DNA of 64,000 nucleotides from Sphingomonas sp. Leaf67 (GTDB lineage: Bacteria; Pseudomonadota; Alphaproteobacteria; Sphingomonadales; Sphingomonadaceae): contig NZ_LMLP01000001.1 in the NCBI RefSeq assembly GCF_001421965.1, positions 620,001 through 684,000 on the forward strand, in the 5' to 3' direction. Position numbers and translations under genes: made by a program. This document shows, in pieces, positions 1 through 8,229 of the stretch (the first letter of the stretch is position 1; each line of letters opens with the position of its first letter). Under the pieces are notes generated by a model. It was not told the DNA's origin. It worked only from the letters and a program-made list of their open reading frames with translations, and did no database searches.

Positions 1-1112
1 AAATTCCTTTCCCCTACGTCCTCGACGCCGGGCATGCGCTCAGTCTCGATGCGGTGTCGGCGTCCGAACTCGCGCGGTTCTTCCCCGCGACCGAACTGGC
101 GCATATCGGCGACGAGATCGCCGACGGCCTGTGGACCGCGCACGACGACAGCCGTCCGCTGGCGCTGTTCGACGGGTTGCGCACCGACTTTTCGCTGGCC
201 CGGTTGCGCCATTATACCGGCACCCCGCCCGAACATATCCAGCAATATGTGCTGTTCACCAACTATCACCGCTATGTCGACGAATTCGTGCGCTGGGCCG
301 GCGAACAGTTGAAGCCCGCCGCTGATGGCATGCCCAGCCGCTATACCGCGCTGTCGGGGGCCGGCGGCGTGCTGGCGACCGCCGAGGACGATGCCGAACG
401 CATGGTCAGCGACAGCGCGTGGCGGCGGCATCAGATGCCCGCCTATCACCTCGTCGCGCCCGACGGCAGCGGCATCACGCTGGTGAATATCGGCGTCGGT
501 CCGTCCAACGCGAAGACGATCTGCGACCATCTGGCGGTCATGCGGCCCGAAGCGTGGCTGATGATCGGTCATTGCGGCGGCCTGCGCCCCAGCCAGCGGA
601 TCGGCGATTACGTGCTGGCGCACGCTTATCTGCGCGACGATCATGTCCTCGACGACGTGCTACCGCCCGAAATCCCGGTGCCGGCGATCGCCGAGGTTCA
701 GGTGGCGATGGCACGCGCGGCAGAGATCGTGTCGGGCCAGTCGGGCGACGAACTGAAGAAGCGGCTACGTACCGGCACCATCGTCACCACCGACGACCGT
801 AACTGGGAATTGCGCTTCAGCCGCTCGGCGCTGCGCTTCTCGCTGTCGCGCGCGGTCGGCATCGACATGGAATCGGCTACGATCGCCGCACAGGGATATC
901 GCTTCCGCGTCCCCTATGGAACGCTGCTGTGCGTTTCCGACAAACCGCTCCACGGCGAACTGAAGCTACCCGGACAGGCCAACCGCTTCTACGAACGCGC
1001 GATCAACGAACATATGCGCATCGGCATCGAAGCGTGCGAGCAATTGCGGCAAGAGGGTGCCCGCCTCCACAGCCGCAAGCTGCGCGCATTCAACGAGCCG
1101 CCGTTCCGGTAA
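1..1112 (+). CDS. amn: AMP nucleosidase, 3' part (5' end outside window)
   Basis: Hydrolyses AMP to adenine and ribose 5-phosphate in the cytoplasm (purine salvage and AMP control). The frame is open from the first bases (codons from position 3 read IPFPYVLDAG), so the GTG at 54 is an internal valine codon and the true start lies upstream. About 369 residues are visible, against roughly 480 for the E. coli enzyme. The N-terminal Amn-specific region is followed by a nucleoside-phosphorylase-like fold, seen in IGVGPSNAKT, LMIGHCGGLRPSQ and the glutamate-containing VGIDMESATIAAQG stretch that binds ribose in this superfamily. The C-terminal KPLHGELKLPGQAN segment is typical of Amn. The family call is firm. 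The missing N-terminus cannot be assessed. Confidence 0.93.
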   Translation, partial: IPFPYVLDAGHALSLDAVSASELARFFPATELAHIGDEIADGLWTAHDDSRPLALFDGLRTDFSLARLRHYTGTPPEHIQQYVLFTNYHRYVDEFVRWAGEQLKPAADGMPSRYTALSGAGGVLATAEDDAERMVSDSAWRRHQMPAYHLVAPDGSGITLVNIGVGPSNAKTICDHLAVMRPEAWLMIGHCGGLRPSQRIGDYVLAHAYLRDDHVLDDVLPPEIPVPAIAEVQVAMARAAEIVSGQSGDELKKRLRTGTIVTTDDRNWELRFSRSALRFSLSRAVGIDMESATIAAQGYRFRVPYGTLLCVSDKPLHGELKLPGQANRFYERAINEHMRIGIEACEQLRQEGARLHSRKLRAFNEPPFR

Positions 1113-1197
1113 AGGATGTGCGGGAGGGCGGCACGACATCTCCGTTCCCGACAGCCACACCGACCGCCTGCTAACCTGTGGCGGATTGACATTCAGC

Positions 1198-1310
1198 GAT
1201 TACAACGGATTTTCGTCATTCCCGCGCAGGCGGGGACCCATAGCCGCTACGCTTTTGGCTGGTTCGGCGACTTCGGCGTATAGGGACTCCCGCCTGCGCG
1301 GGCGTGACGA
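1198..1310 (+). repeat. Dispersed palindromic repeat, family A copy 1
   Basis: The stretch starts with GACATTCAGCGATTACAACG, continues with TCGTCATTCCCGCGCAGGCG, and ends with CTCCCGCCTGCGCGGGCGTG and ACGA. The outer arms (CCCGCGCAGGCGGG against CCCGCCTGCGCGGG) can pair as a hairpin around an interior containing TTTGGCTG. A second copy with the same flank, arms and interior lies at 52045-52210 in the opposite orientation. It sits between the convergent amn and flippase genes. Confidence 0.8.
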
Positions 1311-1362
1311 TGGGGCCGCGGTCGGGCACGGCGGTCCGCAACGGGTCGAATGTCGCCTGACC

Positions 1363-2889
1363 CTACACCTTGTACCGATCCGTGGGGATCTGCGCCTCCG
1401 TCGCTGCCGCGCTCTTGTGGAACAGCGCCTTGTCCTCGGGCCGGAACGCCCAGCGCCACAGCACCGCGAAGTAGATGGCGAGCATCACCGGAATGCCGAA
1501 CAGCAGTTCCGCCCATTCATAGTGCTTCGGCAGCCGCATGATCAGCGATCCGGCCACCGCCGCCGCCAGCACCGCCCACACGAACGCCGGCCGGAAATCG
1601 CGGACACTGACGCCGAGCAGCTTCGACAACAGCCCCGACTTGATCACCGATCCCAGCGCGACCGACAGCGTCAGTGCCATCGCCGGCCCGACCGCCGCGT
1701 AATTCTGCGGCAGGCCCAGCGTACGCATCAACGCAACCAGCGCGAAACTCAGCAACACCTGAAACGTCAGCAGCCCCAGCGAAATCATCAGGTTACGGTG
1801 GCGCGCGATATAGACCAGCGCCGCTTCGGACACCGCGCCCTTGGCCGCGAAGACTTCGGCGAACAGCAGGAACGACAACGCGCCCGCGCCGCTCACGAAC
1901 TCGCGACCGACCACGCCCATCACGCCCGACGCCGGAATGCTGCCGGCCAGCGCCAGCGCCGCCTGCGCGGTGATGATCCAGAAGCCGACTTGACGCACCT
2001 GTCGCGCGACCGCCGGCTTGTCACCGGCGGCAAGGCTGTGGGTGATGACCGGCCCCAATACCGGATCGAAGCTGGTCTTCAGCTTCTGCGGCAACGACGC
2101 GACCTGCTGCGCCATGTAATAGATGCCGACGATCGCCGGCCCGAACAACAGCCCCAAGATGAAGCGATCGACGTTGCGCGTGCCCCATTCGATCGCATCG
2201 GCACCTGCCAGCGGCATGTTGCGCTTCACCAGCGCCAGCATCGGCCGCAGATGCGGCGACCACCCGATCGGCAGGCCATAGCTGCGGACGAACGGCACGA
2301 TCGATGCAACCAGCGCCGCCGCCATCGACAGCACATAGCTCATGATGAGGCCGTCGCGGGTCGAATAATAGCTCAGGCCCCACGCCGCGATCGAGATCGT
2401 CCACGGTTCGATGACCGCGCGCGCCGTCACCGCCGCCTTGACGTTCAATCGATAGGCGAGCGCCGCCAGACTGACGTCGGACCATGCGATGGCAAAGACG
2501 ATCAGCGGCAACAGCCGTTCGAACCCGATCACCTGACTGTTCGGATACATGATCTGCGGAAACACGAACAACACCGCGCTGGCCGCGACCGACAGGATGA
2601 AGGCGACCGCCAGCGCGTCCCACACGACATGCGCATGGGGCCGATCGGTCGACGACAGCGCCTGCGCCAGCCCCCGTTTCAGCCCCAGCGTCGCGACCAG
2701 CGCGGCCAGTTCCACCACCAGGACCGCCAGCGCGAACCGCCCGACGATCGCCGGCCCATAGATGCGCCCGGCGATGAACAGGAACGGCAGCCGCGCGACC
2801 AGCCGCAGGACGAATCCGAACACGTTGGTCCGCCCGCCTTTGGCAAGTGCGGCGATGTCGTCGGTGGGCTGGGTCGGCGCGTCGGTCAT
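1363..2889 (-). CDS. Wzx/MATE-like polysaccharide flippase family membrane protein
   Basis: A 508-residue polytopic inner-membrane protein with about 12-14 hydrophobic segments and no cleavable signal. The short charged N-terminus leads into GGRTNVFGFVLRLVARLPF and then alternating helices and Arg/Lys-rich loops. This architecture fits the polysaccharide-biosynthesis branch of the MOP superfamily (Wzx and lipopolysaccharide-export-like proteins), which flip lipid-linked sugars across the membrane. The substrate cannot be deduced, because no glycosyltransferase genes lie beside it. It is followed 129 bp upstream by polA on the same strand, but there is no overlap and no reason to think they are co-regulated. 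The general family is well supported. The specific role is inference. Confidence 0.75.
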   Translation of the reverse strand: MTDAPTQPTDDIAALAKGGRTNVFGFVLRLVARLPFLFIAGRIYGPAIVGRFALAVLVVELAALVATLGLKRGLAQALSSTDRPHAHVVWDALAVAFILSVAASAVLFVFPQIMYPNSQVIGFERLLPLIVFAIAWSDVSLAALAYRLNVKAAVTARAVIEPWTISIAAWGLSYYSTRDGLIMSYVLSMAAALVASIVPFVRSYGLPIGWSPHLRPMLALVKRNMPLAGADAIEWGTRNVDRFILGLLFGPAIVGIYYMAQQVASLPQKLKTSFDPVLGPVITHSLAAGDKPAVARQVRQVGFWIITAQAALALAGSIPASGVMGVVGREFVSGAGALSFLLFAEVFAAKGAVSEAALVYIARHRNLMISLGLLTFQVLLSFALVALMRTLGLPQNYAAVGPAMALTLSVALGSVIKSGLLSKLLGVSVRDFRPAFVWAVLAAAVAGSLIMRLPKHYEWAELLFGIPVMLAIYFAVLWRWAFRPEDKALFHKSAAATEAQIPTDRYKV

Positions 2890-3018
2890 ACGTCGCGCGA
2901 AGGCTGGATCATCGCGGCGTCATACGCGAGGGGGGCGACCCGCCATAGCCCCCGTTGCGCTTTGGCGACGAGGTGCGGCTTGGGGGCAACGGTCGGGTCC
3001 CGATCGCCGCGCTGGCGC

Positions 3019-5778
3019 TTAATGCGCCGCGCCCCAGCTCGCCCCCGTCCCGATCTCCACGCCCAGCGGCACCGACAGCTGCACCACCGGTTCGGCGGCG
3101 GTCTCCATCACCCGGCGGATCACCGGTGTCGCCGCCTCGACCAGACCCTCGGGCAGTTCGAACACCAGTTCGTCATGGACCTGCAACAGCATCCGCACCT
3201 CGCCCAGGCCCGCCTCGGCCAGTGCCGGCCCCATCCGCACCATCGCGCGCTTGATGATGTCGGCGCTGGTCCCCTGGATCGGGGCGTTGATCGCGGCGCG
3301 TTCGGCCCCCTGGCGTTCATGCTGCACCTTCGACTTGATGCGCGGAAAATGCGTCTTGCGGCCGAACAGCGTGGTGGTGAAACCCGCCGTTCTGACACTC
3401 TGCGTCGTCTCGGCGATATAGCGGTTGATGCCGGGGAAGCGGTCGAAATAGCGATCGATCATCGCCTGTGCCTCCTCGGCACTCACGTCCAGCCGCCCAG
3501 CCAGCCCCCAGCGACTGATGCCGTAGAGGATGGCGAAGTTGATCGTCTTGGCCCGCCCGCGCGTGTCGCGGTTGACCTCGCCGAACAGCTCCTGCGCGGT
3601 GATGCTGTGAATATCGTCGCCGCGCGCGAACGCGTCGCGCAACTGCGGCACGTCGGCGATATGCGCCGCCAGCCGCAGCTCGATCTGCGAATAGTCGGCC
3701 GCGAGGATGACGTTGCCCGGTTCCGCCACGAACGCATCGCGGATCTGCCGCCCAACCTCGGTACGGATCGGAATGTTCTGCAGGTTGGGATCGGTCGACG
3801 ACAGCCGCCCGGTCTGCGCGCCGGTCAGGCTGTACGACGTATGCACCCGCCCGGTCGCCGGATTGATCTGCGCCTGCAACGCGTCGGTATAGGTGTTCTT
3901 GAGCTTGGTCAGTTGTCGCCAGTCGAGCACCTTCGCCGCGATCACCGCGCCCGGCGAATCCTTGTCGGCGGCGATCCGCTCCAATTCGGTGACGTCGGTC
4001 GAATAGACGCCGGACTTGCCCTTGCGGCCGCCCTTGATCCCCAGCGTGACGAACAGCACGTCGCCCAGCTGTTTCGGCGATCCGATGGTGAATTTCACGG
4101 CCGCCAAGTCGTGGATCTCGGTCTCCAGCGCGGCGATCCGGGTCGAGAAATCGTCGGACAGCCGCGCCAGCACCTGCGCATCGACCTTGATCCCCGCAAT
4201 CTCCATCTCGGCGATCACGCGGACCAGCGGGCGGTCGACCATCTCGTAGACGCGCGTCGCCTGTTCATATGGCAGGCGCGGCTTGAACCGCCGCCACAAC
4301 CGCAATGTCACGTCGGCGTCCTCGGCGGCATAGCGGGTCGCGGTCTTCAGATCGATTTCGCCGAAACCGACCTGCTTCTTCCCCGTCCCCACCACGTCCT
4401 TGTACGCGATGCAGCTATGCTGGAGGTGCGTCGCTGCCAGTTCGTCCATGCCGTGCCCATGCAGCCCGGCGTCTAGGTCGAAACTCATCACGATCGTGTC
4501 GTCATAAGGCGCGACAGCGACCCCGGCGCGCGACAGGACGATCATGTCGTATTTCAGGTTATGCCCGATCTTCAGGACGCTGGGGTCTTCGAACAACGGC
4601 TTCAGCGTCGCCAGCACGAGCTCGCGCGACAATTGCTCGGGGCGCTCGGCGAACATGTCGGTCCCGCCATGGCCGATCGGCACGTAGCAGGCGAGATTGG
4701 GATGCAGCGCCATGCTGATCCCGACCAGTTCGGCGCGGGTCGCGTCCAGACCGGTCGTCTCGGTATCGATCGCGACCCAGCCCTGATGCCGCGCCACCTG
4801 TACCCAGCGGTCGAGCGCCTCCTGCGTCACGACCGTCTCATAGCCGTCATGGTTGCAGGCCGGTTCGTCCTCTTCGCCCCCCGGTGCCGTGGCCGGTGCG
4901 ACCGGCTCGTCGGCGACGCTCGACAGCTTGGTCAGCAGCGTGCGAAACCCGTGATGTTCGAGGAACGCACGCAGCGGCGCGTCGGGTATGCCCTGCATCG
5001 CCAGCGCGTCGAGCGGTTCGGGCAGGCCGCCATCGCATTTCAGCGTCACCAGCACCTTCGACAGCCGCGCATTGTCGGCATGGTCGATCAGATTGTCGCG
5101 CAGCTTGCCCTTTTTCATGTCCGGCGCGGCGGCGAGGACGGCTTCGAGATTGCCATGCTCGGCGATCAGCTTGGCAGCGGTCTTCGGCCCGACGCCGGGC
5201 ACGCCCGGCACGTTGTCGACCGCGTCGCCCATCAGCGCCAGCACGTCGCCCAGCTGCTCCGGCCCCACCCCGAATTTCTCGCGGACATGATCGGGGCCGA
5301 GCGTGCGGTTGTTCATCGTGTCGAGCATGTCGACCGACGGATCGGTCATCAGCTGCATCAGGTCCTTGTCGGAACTGACGATCGTCACCGCCCACCCCTG
5401 CGCCAGTGCCGCCTGCGTATAGCAGGCGATGATGTCGTCGGCCTCCAGCCCCTCTTCCTCGATGCAGGGAATCGAAAAGGCCCGCGTCGCGTCGCGGATC
5501 ATCGGGAACTGCGGGACCAGATCCTCGGGCGGTGGCGGGCGATGCGCCTTGTACTGGTCGTACAGGTCGTTGCGGAACGTCTTGGACGACTTGTCGAGGA
5601 TCACCGCCATATGCGTCGGTCCGTCCGCCTTGTGCAGTGCATCGGCCAGCCGCCACAGCATCGTCGTATAGCCATAGACCGCCCCGACCGGCTCGCCATG
5701 CTGGTTCGTCAGCGGCGGCAGCCGGTGATAGGCGCGAAAGATATAGCCGGAGCCGTCGACGAGATAGAGATGGGGCAT
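3019..5778 (-). CDS. polA: DNA polymerase I
   Basis: A 919-residue Pol I that fills gaps and removes RNA primers in replication and repair. The frame is open upstream to 6315, but the start is placed at 5778 because MPHLYLVDGSGYIFRAYH is the conserved beginning of the 5' nuclease. Domain order: 5'-3' exonuclease/FEN (about 1-290, with a GVPGVGPKTAAKLI helix-hairpin-helix), 3'-5' exonuclease (from about 320, DTETTGLD with Asp338, so the proofreading Asp/Glu pair is kept), and family A polymerase. Polymerase motif A is DYSQIELRLAAH, motif B is RGRAKTINFAILYGIS and motif C is QVHDELVFELP. Length matches E. coli Pol I (928). The very long plus-strand open frame opposite it is a G+C artefact. It is divergent from chrA. 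Confidence 0.97.
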   Translation of the reverse strand: MPHLYLVDGSGYIFRAYHRLPPLTNQHGEPVGAVYGYTTMLWRLADALHKADGPTHMAVILDKSSKTFRNDLYDQYKAHRPPPPEDLVPQFPMIRDATRAFSIPCIEEEGLEADDIIACYTQAALAQGWAVTIVSSDKDLMQLMTDPSVDMLDTMNNRTLGPDHVREKFGVGPEQLGDVLALMGDAVDNVPGVPGVGPKTAAKLIAEHGNLEAVLAAAPDMKKGKLRDNLIDHADNARLSKVLVTLKCDGGLPEPLDALAMQGIPDAPLRAFLEHHGFRTLLTKLSSVADEPVAPATAPGGEEDEPACNHDGYETVVTQEALDRWVQVARHQGWVAIDTETTGLDATRAELVGISMALHPNLACYVPIGHGGTDMFAERPEQLSRELVLATLKPLFEDPSVLKIGHNLKYDMIVLSRAGVAVAPYDDTIVMSFDLDAGLHGHGMDELAATHLQHSCIAYKDVVGTGKKQVGFGEIDLKTATRYAAEDADVTLRLWRRFKPRLPYEQATRVYEMVDRPLVRVIAEMEIAGIKVDAQVLARLSDDFSTRIAALETEIHDLAAVKFTIGSPKQLGDVLFVTLGIKGGRKGKSGVYSTDVTELERIAADKDSPGAVIAAKVLDWRQLTKLKNTYTDALQAQINPATGRVHTSYSLTGAQTGRLSSTDPNLQNIPIRTEVGRQIRDAFVAEPGNVILAADYSQIELRLAAHIADVPQLRDAFARGDDIHSITAQELFGEVNRDTRGRAKTINFAILYGISRWGLAGRLDVSAEEAQAMIDRYFDRFPGINRYIAETTQSVRTAGFTTTLFGRKTHFPRIKSKVQHERQGAERAAINAPIQGTSADIIKRAMVRMGPALAEAGLGEVRMLLQVHDELVFELPEGLVEAATPVIRRVMETAAEPVVQLSVPLGVEIGTGASWGAAH

Positions 5779-5814
5779 GGCCGGGGAGATAGCAGCGCGG
5801 GGGAGCGCTTGCGA

Positions 5815-5842
5815 GGGGGTAGCGCCTTCCTTCGCTACCCCC
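5815..5842. repeat. Perfect 10-bp hairpin in the polA/chrA divergent gap
   Basis: GGGGGTAGCG (5815-5824) pairs exactly with CGCTACCCCC (5833-5842) around the 8-nt loop CCTTCCTT. No U-tract follows on either strand, so it is not a classic terminator. It lies 37 bp upstream of the polA start and could be a small REP-like element or a cruciform. No function is visible. Confidence 0.6.
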
Positions 5843-6034
5843 GGCTTGGTGCGGAGGCAGGCTCCTCCCCGTACCGGGAAGAATCTGGAAGCCCCCCTCC
5901 CCGCGCGACCGATTGACACATCCCCGCCATTGTGGCGGATTGCCGTCACGGGCCGCTGCGGACGCCCGTTCAGACGGGTGCCGTCCAAGTTCCGCTCCAT
6001 CGGTCGCGTTCGCGGCCTGTAGGAGCGTTGCTTT

Positions 6035-7213
6035 ATGCAGATTGCCCCCTCCCGCCCCCCGGCCATCGGCCTGATCGCGCTGTTCCTCAAATTCCTGCGG
6101 TTCGGCTGTCTCGCCTTTGGCGGGCCGGTCGCGCAGATCGCGATGTTGCGGCAGGCACTGGTCGAGGAAGAGGGCTGGATCGATCGCGGGCGGTTCAATC
6201 GCCTGCTCGCGGTGTTGCAGATCCTGCCCGGCCCCGAGGCGCATGAACTCTGCGTCCATTTCGGCGTGCTGGCGCGCGGCCGGATCGGCGGGCTGCTCGC
6301 CGGACTGGGCTTCATGCTGCCCGGCTTCTGCCTGATGCTGCTGGTCGGCTGGCTCTATGTCTCGGTCGTGCAGGGCAGCGTGGGCTTCGGCGGCATCCTG
6401 CTCGGCATTCAGGTCGCGATCCTTGCGGTGATTCTGCGCGCGGTGGTGCGGATCGGCCAGCATGTGATCGAGGACCGATTGCTGGCGGCGATCGCGGTGG
6501 CGGCGGCGATCGCGACGCTGATCGGCGTACCGTTCTGGATACCCTTGCTGGTCGGCGGCGGTGTCTATGCGGCGATGGCCCGGCCGGCGATGATGATCGC
6601 GATCGGCATGGTTGGCCTTGTTGCTGCCATCGGGGCGATAAGCATCGCCACCCCCGCCCCGGCCGGATCGATAACGCAACCGCTGACCATCCTCGCGTTG
6701 TTCGTCGCCGGCTTGAAGGGCGGGCTGCTGACCTTTGGCGGGGCCTATACCGCCATCCCCTATGTCCGCGCCGATACCGTCGGGCGGGGCTGGATCGGCG
6801 ATGCGGCGTTCCTCGACGGGGTCGCCTTCGCCAATGTCATCCCCGCGCCACTGGTGATCTTTGCGACCTTTGTCGGGTTCGTCGCGGGCGGCCTCACCGG
6901 CGCGCTGGCGATCACGCTCGGCATGTTTCTGCCGGCCTTCGCCTTTTCGCTGCTGTTCTTCGAACGGCTGGAGCGAATTGTCGACGCGCCCTCGCTCCGC
7001 CACGCACTGACCGGCGTGGCGGCGGCGGTGGTCGGCATCATCGCGGCGACCTTCGTGCAACTGGCGGTGGCGACCGGCGCGCGAATCGATGCGGTCGCCA
7101 TCGGCGGAATCCTGTTCGCGGTCGCGCTGGGGTTGGCGTGGCGGCTGAAGGGTGGCTGGGTGACGCCTGTGATCGTGGGCGTAGGGGCGGTGACGGGGTG
7201 GGCGTTGCTCTGA
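6035..7213 (+). CDS. chrA: Chromate transporter (CHR family), two-domain form
   Basis: A 392-residue inner-membrane protein of the long-chain CHR family, which exports chromate. It has two homologous halves: the first opens with FLKFLRFGCLAFGGPVAQIA and contains LPGPEAHELCVHFG, the second contains LKGGLLTFGGAYTAIPYVR near residue 230. The FGG and PGPEA signatures are the diagnostic ones. The AGGAG at 6021-6025 is 9 nt before the ATG at 6035. PGPEA is usually followed by Gln/Met-rich residues in this family; here it is HELCVHFG. The gene stands alone, without a ChrB-type regulator. Chromate export itself is inferred from the family. Confidence 0.9.
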   Translation: MQIAPSRPPAIGLIALFLKFLRFGCLAFGGPVAQIAMLRQALVEEEGWIDRGRFNRLLAVLQILPGPEAHELCVHFGVLARGRIGGLLAGLGFMLPGFCLMLLVGWLYVSVVQGSVGFGGILLGIQVAILAVILRAVVRIGQHVIEDRLLAAIAVAAAIATLIGVPFWIPLLVGGGVYAAMARPAMMIAIGMVGLVAAIGAISIATPAPAGSITQPLTILALFVAGLKGGLLTFGGAYTAIPYVRADTVGRGWIGDAAFLDGVAFANVIPAPLVIFATFVGFVAGGLTGALAITLGMFLPAFAFSLLFFERLERIVDAPSLRHALTGVAAAVVGIIAATFVQLAVATGARIDAVAIGGILFAVALGLAWRLKGGWVTPVIVGVGAVTGWALL

Positions 7214-7299
7214 CCGAACGGCGTCGTCGACAGGTCGTCTCGCCTAACTCCCCGACCCATGGTAGAGTCAAACCGCTTCGTTCATCGGGGGGGTGACAC

Positions 7300-8064
7300 A
7301 TGGCAACATTGGCAACGGCATCGACGGCAAGAACGCCGGAACATCGCTTCTTCCTGTTTTCGGCGATCGCCATGGCGACGGTCGACATCGCCGGCTTTTC
7401 ACTGAATTTTTTCGCGGGTCGCTCCAGCCTTTCGCTTCCGATCATCTATCATCTGCACGGCGCGGTCTTTCTCAGCTGGATCATCCTGTACGTCGCGCAG
7501 AACGTCCTGATCTATGGCGGGACGGTACGTGGTCACCGGCAACTCGGCTGGCTCGCGCTGGCGTTGCTGCCGCTGATGACGGTGCTCGGTATCGGCATCA
7601 CGATCCTGTCGGCGCGGCATCATGGCGGGCCACCGATCCTCGATCTCAATTCCTTCCTAATCGGCAATCCGGTCGGCATCCTGTACTTCGTTTCGGTCAG
7701 CAGCGTCGCGATCGCCCTGCGGCGGCGGACCGACTGGCACCGTCGGCTGATGTTCTGCGGCATGGCGGCAATTACCGGTCCCGGCTTCGGACGATTGCTG
7801 CCCATGCCGTTCCTGATCCCGTGGGGATGGTGGGCCGCGGCACTGATCGCGCCGTCCATCTTTCCGGTGATCGCGATGGTTGCCGAGCGCCGCCGCACCG
7901 GACGGATTCACCCGGCATGGCGGTGGGGATGGGGTGCGTTCGTGGCCTGCTTCCTGCTGGCGGAAGCCTTCGCCTTCAGCCCATGGGGCATCGCACTGAC
8001 CCAGGCGGTGGTGGCGGGTACGCCCGGCGCGGCGCGGCCGATGGCGGCGTTCTTTCCGGGATAG
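7300..8064 (+). CDS. Uncharacterised polytopic membrane protein
   Basis: A 254-residue protein with about seven hydrophobic segments, no signal cleavage site and no family I can name. The first helix begins around residue 17 after a hydrophilic start. Notable features are IYHLHGAVFLSWIILYVAQN (helix with two His), the RGHRQLGW cytoplasmic-type loop and TDWHRRLMFCGMAA, a pattern of His/Arg at helix ends also seen in small haem- or quinone-associated membrane proteins, although nothing proves such a cofactor here. A G-rich ribosome site (GGGGGGG) precedes the ATG. The gene ends 2 bp before a strong terminator, so it is probably monocistronic. Confidence 0.7.
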   Translation: MATLATASTARTPEHRFFLFSAIAMATVDIAGFSLNFFAGRSSLSLPIIYHLHGAVFLSWIILYVAQNVLIYGGTVRGHRQLGWLALALLPLMTVLGIGITILSARHHGGPPILDLNSFLIGNPVGILYFVSVSSVAIALRRRTDWHRRLMFCGMAAITGPGFGRLLPMPFLIPWGWWAAALIAPSIFPVIAMVAERRRTGRIHPAWRWGWGAFVACFLLAEAFAFSPWGIALTQAVVAGTPGAARPMAAFFPG

Positions 8065-8065
8065 C

Positions 8066-8104
8066 GAACGGCCCCGGAATCGCTTCCGGGGCCGTTCTTT
8101 TCTC
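8066..8104 (+). terminator. Intrinsic terminator after the 7300-8064 gene
   Basis: GAACGGCCCCGGAA (8066-8079) pairs perfectly with TTCCGGGGCCGTTC (8084-8097) around the loop TCGC and is followed by TTTTCT. This is a 14-bp G+C-rich stem with a short T-rich tail. Confidence 0.85.
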
Positions 8105-8229
8105 TGGCCCGACATGGCGAAGCCACGTCGTCGGTCCTCGCCTTGGGCAAGGCCGGTCGGGCGGACCCTGTGCGGCTCGGCGTAGCTGACGCTACGCCGT
8201 TGCCCGGTCCGCCTGCCCGGCCCGCTCGC

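Noticed and set aside
1057..4476. A 1139-codon plus-strand open frame opposite the flippase and polA genes
   Set aside because: The frame exists because high-G+C genes rarely have stops in the antisense phase. Its composition (Arg/Gln/His-rich runs) is what reverse-reading gives, and the minus-strand genes carry all the recognisable motifs.
5779..6315. N-terminal extension of the polA frame to 6315
   Set aside because: The family start MPHLYLVDG lies at 5778, and the added residues are low complexity and antisense to chrA.
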